From Rubrivivax sp. (lineage in GTDB: Bacteria; Pseudomonadota; Gammaproteobacteria; Burkholderiales; Burkholderiaceae_C), in NCBI GenBank assembly GCA_020248915.1, contig JADCGP010000003.1:186001-250000 (forward strand): a stretch of 64,000 bases of DNA, in the 5' to 3' direction. How positions within the stretch are numbered: the first letter of the stretch is position 1; every line of letters starts with the position of its first letter. Below the pieces are notes generated by a model. It worked only from the letters and a program-made list of their open reading frames with translations, was not told the origin of the DNA and ran no database searches. Of the stretch, positions 18,804 through 28,569 are shown one piece after another. Position numbers and translations under genes: made by a program.

Positions 18804-20390
18804 TCAGGCCAGGTGCGCCGCCGCCAGCAGCTCGCGGGTGTAGGGGTGCCGAGGCGCCGCGAACAGCGCCTCGGCCTCGCCCTGCTCGACGACCGCGCCG
18901 TTCTTCATGACGATCACGCGGTGCGACATCGCGCGCACGACCGCCAGGTCGTGGCTGATGAACAGGTAGCTCATGCCGTGACGCTGCTGGAGTTCCACCA
19001 GCAGCCGCAGCACCTGCTGCTGCACCGACACGTCGAGCGCCGAGGTCGGCTCGTCGAGCACCAGCACCTCGGGCTGCAGGACCACCGCGCGCGCGATCGC
19101 GATGCGCTGGCGCTGCCCGCCGCTGAACTCGTGCGGATAGCGCTGGAGCACGCCGGCCACGCCGTGCCGGTCGGCCAAACCCACCTCGTCGAGCATGGCC
19201 AGCACGACACGGTCGCGCTCGGCCGCGGACAGCTCGGGACGGTGCAGCGCCAGCCCCTCGCCGACGATCTGGCCGATGGTCATGCGCGGCGAGAGCGAAG
19301 CGAACGGGTCCTGGAACACCACCTGCACGCGCCGACGCATCCGGCGCAGCGCCTGGCGCGGCGCGTCGTCGATGCGTTCCGCGCCCAGGCGCACGGTGCC
19401 GGCGGTGATGGGCTGCAGCGCCAGCAGCGCCATGCCCAGCGTGGTCTTGCCCGAGCCGCTCTCGCCGACGATGCCCAGCGTCTCGCCGCGCGCCAGCGTG
19501 AGCGTCGCCGCCTTGACGGCCTGGAACAGGCGCTTGCCGAACAAGCCTTCGCGGAACGTGAAGCTCACGTCCACCCCATCGGCCTGCAGCAGCGCCGGCG
19601 CATCAGGCGGCACCGGCTGCACGAGCCGCTCCGGGCGGCTGGCCAGCAGGCGCTGCGTGTAGGGGTGCCGGGGCTGCGCGAACACCTCGGCCGTGTCCCC
19701 CAGCTCGACCAGGCGGCCGCGCTCCATCACGCCCACGCGGTGCGTGAAGCGGCGCACCAGGTTCAGGTCGTGCGTGATGAACAGCAACGCCATCCCCATC
19801 TCGGCCTGCAGCTCGTCGAGCAGCGCCAGGATCTGGGCCTGGATCGTCACGTCGAGCGCAGTGGTCGGCTCGTCGCAGATCAGCAGCCTGGGCCTGCAGG
19901 CCAGCGCCATCGCGATCATCGCCCGCTGGCGCTGGCCGCCCGAGAGCTGGTGCGGGTAGACGTCGACGCGCTTGTCGGGCTCCGGGATGCCGGTGCGCGC
20001 GAGCAGCTCGATGGCGCGCGCGCGCGCCGACGCCTTCGACAGGCCCTGGTGCAGCTCGAGCACCTCGCCGATCTGGTTGCCCACCGTGTACAGCGGGTTC
20101 AGCGCGGTCATCGGCTCCTGGAAGATCATCGCGATGTCGGCGCCGCGCAGCGCCTGCATCTCGCGCTCGGACTTCGCGGTGAGGTCCTGGCCGCCGAACA
20201 GGACGCGGCCCTCGGTGCGCGCCGCGTCCACCAGGCGCAGCACGGACAGGGCCGTGATCGACTTGCCCGAGCCGCTCTCGCCGACGAGGGCGAACTTCTC
20301 GCCCGGCGCGATGGCGAACGACACGTCGTCGACGACCACGCTGGCGTCGAAGCGCACGGTGAGGTGCTGGATGTCGAGCAGGGCGGTCAT
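18804..20390 (-). CDS. yejF: Microcin C/peptide ABC transporter ATPase YejF
   Basis: This 528-residue fused double ATPase has two complete nucleotide-binding domains. Each has Walker A (GESGSGKS near residue 35 and GESGSGKT near 315), a signature (LSGGQRQR and FSGGQRQR) and Walker B ([12 protein letters not shown] and [12 protein letters not shown]). Each half ends in a peptide-transporter C-terminal tail containing HPYTQRLL or HPYTRELL. This architecture is typical of YejF, which powers uptake of oligopeptides (including microcin C) with YejA, YejB and YejE. It starts at ATG 20390. It is separated from yejE by a 133-nt hairpin-rich spacer, unlike the tight spacing of the rest of the operon. 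Confidence 0.93.
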   Translation of the reverse strand: MTALLDIQHLTVRFDASVVVDDVSFAIAPGEKFALVGESGSGKSITALSVLRLVDAARTEGRVLFGGQDLTAKSEREMQALRGADIAMIFQEPMTALNPLYTVGNQIGEVLELHQGLSKASARARAIELLARTGIPEPDKRVDVYPHQLSGGQRQRAMIAMALACRPRLLICDEPTTALDVTIQAQILALLDELQAEMGMALLFITHDLNLVRRFTHRVGVMERGRLVELGDTAEVFAQPRHPYTQRLLASRPERLVQPVPPDAPALLQADGVDVSFTFREGLFGKRLFQAVKAATLTLARGETLGIVGESGSGKTTLGMALLALQPITAGTVRLGAERIDDAPRQALRRMRRRVQVVFQDPFASLSPRMTIGQIVGEGLALHRPELSAAERDRVVLAMLDEVGLADRHGVAGVLQRYPHEFSGGQRQRIAIARAVVLQPEVLVLDEPTSALDVSVQQQVLRLLVELQQRHGMSYLFISHDLAVVRAMSHRVIVMKNGAVVEQGEAEALFAAPRHPYTRELLAAAHLA

Positions 20391-20523
20391 GGGTTGGAAG
20401 GGGCTTGCATGGCGCCGCAAGGCTGCCGAACCGACAACGCATCAAGCGGCCGCCGCGGAGCCGGCTTCGCCGGGCCGCTGGCGGCGCCCCCTGGGGGGAG
20501 GCGCCGAAGGCGCTTCGGGGGGA
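20391..20523. repeat. Hairpin-rich spacer inside the yej operon
   Basis: This 133-nt spacer between yejE and yejF contains CCCCCTGGGGG (20487-20497), a GGCGCCGAAGGCGC fold-back and runs of G. Short fold-back elements of this type are often dispersed between genes in Burkholderiales. It could stabilise the upstream mRNA or attenuate yejF. Confidence 0.35.
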
Positions 20524-21597
20524 TCATGATTTCCGCGTGTCGAAGGCATCGCGGAGCGCGTCGCCGATGAAGGTGAGCAGCAGCATCGTCAGCACCAGCA
20601 GCGCGAAGGTCGGCAGGATGACCCACCACGCGTACAGGTTGTCCTTGCCCATCTTCAGCAGCTCGCCCAGCGACGGCACGCTGCTCGGCACCCCGAGGCC
20701 GAGGAAGTCGAGCGCGGTCAGGCCGATGATGCCGGCGCTCATGCGGAAGGGCAGGAAGGTGATGACCGGCGTCATCGAGTTGGGCAGCACGTGGCGCCAG
20801 ATGATCTGGCCGTTGCCCAGGCCCAGCGCGCGGGCAGCCTTGACGAACTCGAGGCTGCGGTTGCGCAGGAACTCGGCGCGTACGTAGTCCGACAGCCCCA
20901 TCCAGCCGAAGGCGGCCAGCAGCACCAGCAGCAGCAGCAGGCTCGGCTCGAAGATGCTCGCCAGCAGGATCAGCAGCAGCAGCTCGGGCAGCGCGCCCCA
21001 GATCTCGACGAAGCGCTGCAGCAGCAGGTCGACCTTGCCGCCGAAGTAGCCCTGCAGAGCGCCCGCCAGCACGCCGATGACGGTGCCGACGATGGTCAGC
21101 GCCAGCGCGAACCAGATGCTGACCCGGAAGCCGTACAGCAGCCGCGCCACCATGTCGCGGCCCTTGGGATCGGTGCCGAGCCAGTTCTCCGCGCTCGGCG
21201 CGGCCGGCGGCATGGCCTTGCTGAAGTAGTCGACCGAGTTCGCGCCGTGCGGGTTGATCGCCATCAGCGCCCAGTTGCCCTCCTTGGCCATCAGCTCGGT
21301 GATGAAGGGGTCCTTCCAGTCGGTGGGCGTGCCGAAGTCGCCGCCGAGCGCCTTCTCGCTCGGGTTCGCGAACATCGGCGCGTACCACTCGCCGTTGATC
21401 CGGGCCACGATCGGCCGCTCGTTGGACAGCAGCTCGGCGCAGGTGGACAGCACCAGCATCAGCCCGAAGACCCACAGCGACCAGTAGCCGAGCCGGTTGC
21501 GCCGGAAGCGAGCCCAGGCGCGCTGCCAGGGCGACATCGGCCTGGGCGCGGGCGTCGCCCCGGGCGCGGCGGCAGGACTGTCGGCCATCGTGCTCAT
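20524..21597 (-). CDS. yejE: Peptide ABC transporter permease YejE
   Basis: This 357-residue inner-membrane permease has an N-terminal helix (WSLWVFGLMLVLSTCAELL), an extracytoplasmic segment with NGEWYAPMFANPSEKALGGDFGTPTDW typical of YejE, then five helices of the BPD_transp_1 domain. The coupling loop is EFVKAARALGLGNGQIIWRHVLPNSM. WLGTDPKGRDMVARLLYGFRVS is the DppC/OppC-like signature. I chose ATG at 21597, 7 nt after the yejB stop; ATG at 21588 is an alternative. Confidence 0.93.
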   Translation of the reverse strand: MSTMADSPAAAPGATPAPRPMSPWQRAWARFRRNRLGYWSLWVFGLMLVLSTCAELLSNERPIVARINGEWYAPMFANPSEKALGGDFGTPTDWKDPFITELMAKEGNWALMAINPHGANSVDYFSKAMPPAAPSAENWLGTDPKGRDMVARLLYGFRVSIWFALALTIVGTVIGVLAGALQGYFGGKVDLLLQRFVEIWGALPELLLLILLASIFEPSLLLLLVLLAAFGWMGLSDYVRAEFLRNRSLEFVKAARALGLGNGQIIWRHVLPNSMTPVITFLPFRMSAGIIGLTALDFLGLGVPSSVPSLGELLKMGKDNLYAWWVILPTFALLVLTMLLLTFIGDALRDAFDTRKS

Positions 21598-21604
21598 CGT
21601 GCGC

Positions 21605-22639
21605 TCACCGCGCCACCGCGCCGAACTGCACGCGCGGGTCGACCACGACGTACAGCAGGTCGGTGACCAGCTTGGTGACAAGCGCGATCAGCGTGAACAG
21701 GTACAGCGAGCCGAGCACCACCGGGTAATCGCGCCGGATCACGCTCTCGTAGGCCAGCAGCCCCAGGCCGTCGAGGGAGAACAGCGTCTCGATCAGCAGC
21801 GCGCCGGCGAAGAAGGCGCCGATGAAGGCGGCCGGGAAGCCGGTGACGAGCGGGATCAGCGCGTTGCGGAAGATGTGCTTGTAGAGCACGCGCTTCTGGC
21901 TCAGGCCCTTGGCGCGCGCCACCAGCACGTACTGCTTGCGGATCTCCTCGACGAAGGTGTTCTTCACCAGCATCGTCGTCACCGCGAAGCTGCCGATCAC
22001 CAGGCAGGTCAGCGGCAGCGCCAGATGCCAGAAGTAGTCGAGGATGCGCGCCGGCCACGACAGCTCGTCCCAGTTGTCGCTGGTCAGCCCGCGCAGCGGG
22101 AACCAGTCGAGGAAGGTGCCGCCGGCGAACAGCACGATCAGCAGCACGCCGAGCACGAACCCGGGGATCGCGTAGCCCAGCAGCACGACGAAGGTGGTGA
22201 CCGCGTCGAAGCGCGTGCCCTCGCGCACCGCCTTGGCCACGCCGAGCGGGATGCTGATCAGGTAGCTGATCAGGAAGGTCCACAGGCCGAGCGAGATCGA
22301 TACCGGCAGCTTCTCCTGGATCAGCTGCCACACCGTCTTGTTCTGCAGGAAGCTCTTGCCGAGGTCGAACCGCAGGTAGCTACCGAGCATCTCGAGATAC
22401 CGCACGTGCACCGGCTTGTCGAAACCGTAGAGCTTCTTCAGCTCCTCGAGCTGATTCTTGTCGAGGTCGCGCCCGGCCTTGTAGGTGCCGCCCTCGGCGC
22501 CGCCGCCGGCGCGCGCCTCGGCCATGATCTGCTCGACCGGTCCGCCGGGGACGAACTGGATGACGACGAAGGTGACGGTGAGCACGCCAAGCAGCGTGGG
22601 CACCATCAGCAGCAGCCGCTTGAGGATGTAGCCGATCAT
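21605..22639 (-). CDS. yejB: Peptide ABC transporter permease YejB
   Basis: This 344-residue DppB/OppB-type permease starts MIGYILKRLLLMVPTLLGVL. It contains the YejB-specific extracytoplasmic segment after PGGPVEQIMAEARAG and GKSFLQNKTVWQLIQEKLPV. The coupling loop is YVLVARAKGLSQKRVLYKHIFRNALIP. Six helices are predicted by eye. The ATG at 22639 overlaps the yejA stop (ATGA). Confidence 0.94.
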   Translation of the reverse strand: MIGYILKRLLLMVPTLLGVLTVTFVVIQFVPGGPVEQIMAEARAGGGAEGGTYKAGRDLDKNQLEELKKLYGFDKPVHVRYLEMLGSYLRFDLGKSFLQNKTVWQLIQEKLPVSISLGLWTFLISYLISIPLGVAKAVREGTRFDAVTTFVVLLGYAIPGFVLGVLLIVLFAGGTFLDWFPLRGLTSDNWDELSWPARILDYFWHLALPLTCLVIGSFAVTTMLVKNTFVEEIRKQYVLVARAKGLSQKRVLYKHIFRNALIPLVTGFPAAFIGAFFAGALLIETLFSLDGLGLLAYESVIRRDYPVVLGSLYLFTLIALVTKLVTDLLYVVVDPRVQFGAVAR

Positions 22640-24642
22640 GTCGGTGCCCGGTTGGTGGCGGCGGCCGGCCGGCCCTCGAGCGAGCGGTCCCACCAGCACC
22701 ACAGCGGCCAGGGCCCGTGCTCCTGGAAGCCGGAGATGATGAAGTCGGCGGCAAAGTAGCGCGCCTGCACCTTGGGGATGCCGAACTTGTTCCACACCGA
22801 GATGTTCTCGGTGTTCAGGTACAGCTCGGGCACCTGCCAGAAGCTCCACATGACGACGCGGTCGAAGGCGCGCGCCGCGTCCTTCAGCTGCTGCAGCGTG
22901 CCGGCCTGTGCCATGGCCTCGATCAGGGCGTCCACCGCCTTGCTGCGCACGCCGCGGAAGTTGCTGTTGCCTTCCTCGCCGGCGGACTTCGAGCCGTACA
23001 GCGCCCGCAGGTCGCCCGCCGAGGGCAGCGTGAAGTCGCCCTCGACGATGACGATCAAGTCGTAGTCGTACTTCTCGAGGCGCCGGCGGTACAGCGCGAA
23101 GTCGACCACGCGCTCCTTCAGCGTGATGCCGAGCTTGCTCAGGTTGCGCTGCCAGTCGTCGATGCCGGACTCGCGCGGCGTCAGGTACTCGACCTCGAAC
23201 TTATCGCCCTTGGCGTTGCGCAGGTCGCCCCCGGCGTCGAGCTTCCAGCCTGCCTCCTCGAGCAGCGCGCGCGCGCGCAGCAGGTTGCGGCGCAGCCCGT
23301 TGGGCTCGCCGTCGGTGCGGGGCGGCCGGAACGCGGGCCCGAACACGCGCGGCGGCAGCTCGGCGCGGAACGGCTCGAGCAGCGCGAGCTCGCCCGGCGA
23401 GGGCGAGCCCTCGGCCGCGAACTCGCTGTTGCTGAACACGCTGTAGGCGCGCTTGAAGATGCCGGTCTTGTTGAGGGTCTCGAAGTCGTAGGTCCAGTTC
23501 AGCGCCTCGCGCACCCGGATGTCCTGGAAGATGGGCCGCCGCAGGTTCAGGTTCACGGCCTGCAGGCCCTGGCCGAAGGCCGTCTCGAGCGGCATCTTGA
23601 CGATGCGACCGTCCTCCCACTTCGGGCCGGTGTGCAGCCGGGCCCAGGAGCGGGCGCCGTACTCCTTGTACAGGTCGAACTCGCCGGCCTTGAAGGCCTC
23701 GCGCGCGATCGGGTGGTCCTGGTACATCCGGTAGACCACGCGCTGCCAGTTGAAGTGGCCGCGCCGCGCGGGGTGGTCGCGGCCCCAGTAGTCGGGGTTG
23801 AGCCGGTACTCGATGCGGCGCGGCATCTCCACCCGATCGATCAGGTAGGGGCCGGTGCCGATCGGGTGCTCGTCGACGATGGCGTCCATCGCCTTGCCGG
23901 CGCCCCACTTGCGGCTGAGCACCGGCATGTTGCCAGCCACCAGCACCTGCTCGCGGCTCTTCTCCTTGAGGTCGAACCGCACCGTGCGCGCGTCGACCAC
24001 GACCGCGCGCTCGATGCCCGACACCCCGGTCTGGTAGGCCGGCGAGGCGCCCTTGCCCTTGAAGAGGCCGAGCGTGTGCACGACGTCCTCGGGCGTGACC
24101 GGATCGCCGTTGCTGAAGCGCGCTGTCGGCCGGATGCGGAAGCTCACCGAGGAGAAGTCGGGCTCGACGTGGATCGCCTCGGCGAGCAGCGCGTACATCG
24201 TCGCCGGCTCGTCCTGCGACATGTGCGCCAGGCCCTCGACCATCCACACCAGGATGCCGGCCGGCGCGTTGCCGCGCGTGGTCCACGGGTTGAACTTGTC
24301 GAAGCTCGTGCGGCGGTCGGGGTTGCGCAGCCGCAGCGTGCCGCCCTTGGGCGCATCCGGGTTCACGTACTCGAAGTGCGTGAAGCCGGGGCCGTACTTC
24401 GGCGGGCCGTAGGCGGCGAAGGCGTGCACCCAGCGCCCGGTGTTCTCGGGCACGTCGGCCGGGGACGGTGCGGGCGCTGCGGCGGGGGGACCGCCCGCGC
24501 GCCCGGCGACAGCCGCTCCGCGCCCGGCGGCGGCGGCCGCCACCGGCCCGGCGCAGGACGACGCGGCCAACGCCAGCGCGACGCGGCGCCGCATCGCGTC
24601 GACGCCGCTGCTGCCGTCGTGCCCCCGGCGCCGCACCTTCAC
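22636..24642 (-). CDS. yejA: Peptide ABC transporter solute-binding protein YejA
   Basis: This is a large SBP_bac_5 protein of about 668 residues, secreted to the periplasm to capture oligopeptides for YejBEF. Family features are HAFAAYGPPKYGPGFTHFEY, NPDAPKGGTLRL, HPIGTGPYLID and FNWTYDFE-like sequence near the ligand pocket. I chose GTG at 24642 because it overlaps the upstream stop (GTGA) and has AAGGA 3 nt before it. ATG at 24594 (MRRRVALALAASSCAG) also gives a good signal peptide and is a real alternative. It is first of the yejABE block and coupled to the thioredoxin-like gene upstream. Confidence 0.9.
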   Translation of the reverse strand: MKVRRRGHDGSSGVDAMRRRVALALAASSCAGPVAAAAAGRGAAVAGRAGGPPAAAPAPSPADVPENTGRWVHAFAAYGPPKYGPGFTHFEYVNPDAPKGGTLRLRNPDRRTSFDKFNPWTTRGNAPAGILVWMVEGLAHMSQDEPATMYALLAEAIHVEPDFSSVSFRIRPTARFSNGDPVTPEDVVHTLGLFKGKGASPAYQTGVSGIERAVVVDARTVRFDLKEKSREQVLVAGNMPVLSRKWGAGKAMDAIVDEHPIGTGPYLIDRVEMPRRIEYRLNPDYWGRDHPARRGHFNWQRVVYRMYQDHPIAREAFKAGEFDLYKEYGARSWARLHTGPKWEDGRIVKMPLETAFGQGLQAVNLNLRRPIFQDIRVREALNWTYDFETLNKTGIFKRAYSVFSNSEFAAEGSPSPGELALLEPFRAELPPRVFGPAFRPPRTDGEPNGLRRNLLRARALLEEAGWKLDAGGDLRNAKGDKFEVEYLTPRESGIDDWQRNLSKLGITLKERVVDFALYRRRLEKYDYDLIVIVEGDFTLPSAGDLRALYGSKSAGEEGNSNFRGVRSKAVDALIEAMAQAGTLQQLKDAARAFDRVVMWSFWQVPELYLNTENISVWNKFGIPKVQARYFAADFIISGFQEHGPWPLWCWWDRSLEGRPAAATNRAPT

Positions 24643-26225
24643 GCGTCCTTCTTCGGCGCTGCCGGCGCGGGCCTCAGGACCTTCTCGCAGACCGGCTTGT
24701 CGGCGGCATCGACCCGGGCGCACACCCCGTCGAGCTGGGCCTGCAGCCGCCGCAGCGCCGCGGCCTGGCGGCCGTCGGCGTTCCAGCTGGCCAGGCGCGC
24801 GCCGGCGCGCTGCAGCGCGCGCGCGCTGCGGCCCTCGAAGGCGCCGCTGTCGGAGGCGGCCTCGCGCAGCAGCTGTGCCGCCACCTGCTCGATGCGCGCC
24901 GCGTCCTGCGGCGCCAGCTCGATCAGCGCACCGAGGTAGCCGCTGCCCCACTGCAGCCGCGTGGCCGGGCCCTGGCTCTTCTCGAATGCTTCGGCGTACC
25001 AGCGCAGGGCCTCGTCCTTGCGGCCGAGCTTGCGGGCATTGCTGCCCAGCTGGCTCATCAGGTAATAGGCCGAGTGGCTGCGCGCCAGGTTCGACTTCAG
25101 CAGCGCCTCGCTCTCGGCCCACAGGCCGGCATGGCCCAGCGCGTAGGCAGCCGCGGTGACGACGGCCTGGCGCTCGTAGCCGTCGGTGATCTCGCGGTCG
25201 AAGCGCGCGGCCATGTCGCGAACATCGGCCGCCAGCGCCTCGGGGATCCGCGGCCGCACCTCGTCCTTGGGCTGGCCGATGCGGGCCAGGTTGACGCGCG
25301 CGATCAGCGCGTCGAGACGGTCGCCGCGCGCCAGCGTGGCGTCGGACTGCAGCCGGCGCAGCGCGGCGTCGTAGGCGGCCACCAGCGGCGCGCGACGCGG
25401 CGAGTCCTCGGCCTCCAGCGTGCGCACGATGTCGGCCGCGCCGCCGCTCAGCACGCCGGAGAACTGGCGCACCTGGGCCGGGTCGGCCAGCACCCTCTGC
25501 ACGCGCGCACGCAGCGCGTCGTCCGCCTTCAGGCCCTTGCCGTCGTCGCTGGCCGCGAGCGCCTTGAGCCACAGGCGGGTCGACACCTCGGCCTCGGCGG
25601 TCGCGGCCGCCTGGGCCGCGGTCGCCAGCCGGGCCAGCGTCGCAGGAAGCTCCGGCTTGGCGACGAGCTGCGACTCATCGGTCTCCCACGAGTAGAAGGC
25701 GAGCGCGCGCCAGTCGGCCGCACCGACCGGCCGGCCCGCCAGCGCGTCGGCCAGCACCGACTTCACCGGGCGGCCGCCCGCCACGCCCGTCTCGAGCAGC
25801 CGCATCACCTGCTCGGCGTCGATGTCGCCGGGCAGCCGCGTGATCTCCTGCCCCTCGGCCGTCATCAGCACGACGGTCGGGTAGCCGCTCACCTTGAAGC
25901 GCTGGCCCAGCTTCTGAGCACCGGGCCGGTCGCCGTCGACGTGCACGGCGACGAAGCTGCGCGACAGCGCGGCGAAGTCCTGGCGGTTGAACAGCGTCGC
26001 CTTCAGCTGGTTGCAGGGCGGGCACCACGTCGCGCCCCAGTACAGCAGCACAGGCCGGCGCTCGGCCCGCGCGCGCGCGAACGCGCGCTCGATGTCGGCG
26101 TCGGCGGCGGCCGGCTGCCAGGCCACCTGGGTCGAGGGCAGGTCGATCGCCGCGGCCGGCGGCGCGCCGCACAGCAGCGACGCGCCGAGCACGGCCGGGA
26201 TCAGCAGGGGCAGGCAACGGACCAT
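24639..26225 (-). CDS. Exported thioredoxin-fold protein with C-terminal TPR-like region
   Basis: This 528-residue periplasmic protein has a signal peptide (CLPLLIPAVLGASLLCGAPPAAA). It is followed by a thioredoxin domain with the active site ATWCPPCNQLK at about residues 69-79 and the cis-Pro strand SGYPTVVLM. After residue 160 it is helical and repeat-like (ALGHAGLWAESEALLKSNL and RKDEALRWYAEAFEKSQG), resembling TPRs. The role is probably redox handling of exported proteins, with the helical region binding a partner. It starts at ATG 26225. It is coupled to yejA by a 4-nt overlap, which is not the usual yej context. Confidence 0.85.
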   Translation of the reverse strand: MVRCLPLLIPAVLGASLLCGAPPAAAIDLPSTQVAWQPAAADADIERAFARARAERRPVLLYWGATWCPPCNQLKATLFNRQDFAALSRSFVAVHVDGDRPGAQKLGQRFKVSGYPTVVLMTAEGQEITRLPGDIDAEQVMRLLETGVAGGRPVKSVLADALAGRPVGAADWRALAFYSWETDESQLVAKPELPATLARLATAAQAAATAEAEVSTRLWLKALAASDDGKGLKADDALRARVQRVLADPAQVRQFSGVLSGGAADIVRTLEAEDSPRRAPLVAAYDAALRRLQSDATLARGDRLDALIARVNLARIGQPKDEVRPRIPEALAADVRDMAARFDREITDGYERQAVVTAAAYALGHAGLWAESEALLKSNLARSHSAYYLMSQLGSNARKLGRKDEALRWYAEAFEKSQGPATRLQWGSGYLGALIELAPQDAARIEQVAAQLLREAASDSGAFEGRSARALQRAGARLASWNADGRQAAALRRLQAQLDGVCARVDAADKPVCEKVLRPAPAAPKKDA

Positions 26226-26344
26226 CGTGTACAGGCTCCAGAGGGCGGCAACGCCCGGATGCCGCGGAAAGCGGATTGTGCGCCGTGCACGCCGTGCCGC
26301 CAGTACGCTGCCCGATCGGGCCCGCCGTCCGGGGGGCAGCACGC

Positions 26345-27682
26345 TCAGCGCCGGGTCGACGCCAGCTTCGTGGCCGACTGCCATGCGTTGGCCGCGGCGT
26401 CGAGCACCTGGGCGGAGCCGCCGAAAGGCTGTGCCGCCTCCTCCAGCGCCGCGACGTCGTCGCCGTCGAGCGCGCGCGCCACCGAGAGATACGGCGCCCA
26501 CGGGCCTTCGTGCTGCAGCAGCGCGAGCGGCAACTCGGGCGGGAGCCTGAGGGTCTGCAGCGCAGCCGCCAGCGACACGCCGAGCAGCCGGTCGGCCTGC
26601 GACAAGAGCCCCAGCGTGAACAGCGCCGACGGCCGCGGCTCGCCGGCGCGCCGGGCGAGTTCTTCGAGGACGAAGGCGCGGGTGAGCGCGTGCTCCTGGA
26701 CCGCCTCGCTGGCCGGCCGGCTGCGCCCGCTGCTCAGGAGCAGGACGCCGAGCCAGCGCTGGAGTTCACCCTGCCCGAGCAGCGCGATGGCCTGCTCGAT
26801 CGATTCCGCGGGCCGGCTCAGCCCGAGCGCGGGGCTGTTGGCGAACCGCAGCACGCGGTACGCCAGCGCGGCGTCGCGACGAAAGGCCTCGGCGACCTCC
26901 GCCGCGTCGCGGTCGAGGGCGAGCAGGTTCATCAGCTCGCAGATCCTGTGCGCGGCCGGATCGAGCCGACCTGCCGCGCCGGCCGGCGGCGGCCGGTTGG
27001 CCGCATCACCGCCGCCGAGCCGGCCTCCCGCAAGCGTCACGCCAGCAGCCAGCGCTTGCTCCACTTCTTCGATGCCAGCCAAGCCCAGCGCCACCAGCGG
27101 CGCACCGGGACGCGCCCGGTGCCAGCGATCGGCCGACGCCACCAGCGTATCGAGGCCACCGTCGGCCGCCAGCAGCACGATGAAGTCGGCATGCGTGCGC
27201 GCTGCCGGTGGCCCGTCGCGCAGGCCGACCCGGACACCGAGACCGCGCCAGGCGGCCAGCGCTTCGGGCGCCGGGTCGCGGTCGAGCGCAGCGATCATCA
27301 GCCCGGCCCCAGCCGGCGCCGACGCGGCCACGCGCACCGCCACGTCCTCCAGCATCGCCGCCTCGAGGACGACGAGGCTGTTGCGACGCCCGCCGGCGGC
27401 GGCCTCGCGCGCGGCGTCGACGAGCACGTCGCCGACGGCCGCTGCGGCATTGGCGGAGCCGGCCTGCGCTCGCCAGACCTCGCGCCGGGCCGGGGACAGC
27501 ACGAACTCGAAGCCGGAAATGCGCCCCTGCCGTCCCACCAGCGGCCGGCGCTGCGCGCCGGTCGGTACTCCTGCCGGGTGCACGGCGTCGTGCCGGACAC
27601 CGGCTGCGGCCGGCGACGTGGCCTTGGCGCGCGCGGCCTCGGCCGGCGCGCGCCCGAACCAGCGCAGCAGCCACTTGATCAT
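26345..27682 (-). CDS. Degenerate EAL-HDOD (YuxH-type) signalling protein
   Basis: This 445-residue cytoplasmic protein has an N-terminal EAL-like region. It begins GRQGRISGFEFVLSP, where family members have a QPIV..YELL-type sequence. It lacks the catalytic EAL/ELTE motifs, so cyclic-di-GMP hydrolysis is unlikely. The C-terminal HDOD domain (RICELMNLLALDRDAAEVAEAF, then YRVLRFANSPALGLSRP and IEQAIALLGQGELQRW) is intact. This is the CdgJ/YuxH layout, linked to motility and signalling. It starts at ATG 27682, overlapping the stop of the PD-(D/E)XK-like gene by 4 nt. Confidence 0.82.
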   Translation of the reverse strand: MIKWLLRWFGRAPAEAARAKATSPAAAGVRHDAVHPAGVPTGAQRRPLVGRQGRISGFEFVLSPARREVWRAQAGSANAAAAVGDVLVDAAREAAAGGRRNSLVVLEAAMLEDVAVRVAASAPAGAGLMIAALDRDPAPEALAAWRGLGVRVGLRDGPPAARTHADFIVLLAADGGLDTLVASADRWHRARPGAPLVALGLAGIEEVEQALAAGVTLAGGRLGGGDAANRPPPAGAAGRLDPAAHRICELMNLLALDRDAAEVAEAFRRDAALAYRVLRFANSPALGLSRPAESIEQAIALLGQGELQRWLGVLLLSSGRSRPASEAVQEHALTRAFVLEELARRAGEPRPSALFTLGLLSQADRLLGVSLAAALQTLRLPPELPLALLQHEGPWAPYLSVARALDGDDVAALEEAAQPFGGSAQVLDAAANAWQSATKLASTRR

Positions 27683-28569
27683 GGTCCCTCCCTGGGCACG
27701 CCGGCAGCGTGATCGAGCCCGAGCCCGTCCTGCCCGTCGTCTTCCGGCGCGGCATCGGCGGGGGCTCGGGCGAGCGCCACCCAGACCGCAAAGGGCAGCC
27801 GCAACGCCCGGCGCGGCGCCGGGCGCGCGACCTCGAAGCCGACGGCGTCCGCCCAGAGAACCCCGAACTCCGACGGCACCTCCTCGGGCTCGCCGATTCC
27901 GCGCGCGAGCACGTACCAGCACTGGCTGGACAGGGCGCGGTATGCGGCGCCCTTGTCGGGCCTGCGCAGGTCGGCCAGCAGGTCGGCGCGCCGGACCTTG
28001 ATCTCGTGCGCAATGGGCTCGACGCAGTCCTCGAGCGTGCTGGGGCGGATGGAGTAGACATCGGGCATCGCCATCACCCAGCGGACCGAAGCCGGAGCCG
28101 GCGGCGGCGCCGGCACTTCAACGCCTTCCAGCGCAACCTCGCGGGGTGCGACGGCATCGGCGGCGACGCTGTCGGCCGCGGCGGCAGGCAACGGCGCACG
28201 CAGCGCGAGCCGACGCCAGACGATGCGGTGTGCGCGCTGCATCTGCCGCGCCACGCGGGCCACCAGCAACTCGTGGGGGTCCAGCGCCGTCTGCCGGCAC
28301 AGACGCGCCTGCGCCAGGGCGTCGATGCCGGAGTCGGTCACGTACAGCGTCGTTCGGCCGGCCGCGTCGACCTGCCGGCCCAGCAGACCGGCCGACAGCA
28401 ACTCGGTCTCCAGGCCGTCGCCCACCGGCCAGCCGGCACTGCGCAGCACCTGGCGCAAGCGCCGGCGCTGCGCGAGCCCGGGCGCGGCGGCAGCGCGAGC
28501 CGAGGCGGTCGCGCCGGGCACCGGGGCCCCGTCGTGTGCAGCGACGCCGTCCTCGCCGATCGCACCCAT
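27679..28569 (-). CDS. PD-(D/E)XK-like protein, MmcB-type
   Basis: I do not recognise this 296-residue protein with certainty. An N-terminal winged-helix-like region (about residues 35-100, LRQVLRSAGWPVGDGLETELLSAGLL) precedes a linker and a C-terminal domain with MPDVYSIRPS (Asp170) and AHEIKVRRADLLADLRR (Glu189, Lys191). That spacing matches the PD-(D/E)XK nuclease-like fold, as in MmcB proteins linked to mutagenesis and DNA repair. WYVLARGI after it fits a buried strand. It starts at ATG 28569 and is translationally coupled to the EAL-HDOD gene. A role in DNA metabolism is inference. Confidence 0.6.
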   Translation of the reverse strand: MGAIGEDGVAAHDGAPVPGATASARAAAAPGLAQRRRLRQVLRSAGWPVGDGLETELLSAGLLGRQVDAAGRTTLYVTDSGIDALAQARLCRQTALDPHELLVARVARQMQRAHRIVWRRLALRAPLPAAAADSVAADAVAPREVALEGVEVPAPPPAPASVRWVMAMPDVYSIRPSTLEDCVEPIAHEIKVRRADLLADLRRPDKGAAYRALSSQCWYVLARGIGEPEEVPSEFGVLWADAVGFEVARPAPRRALRLPFAVWVALARAPADAAPEDDGQDGLGLDHAAGVPREGP

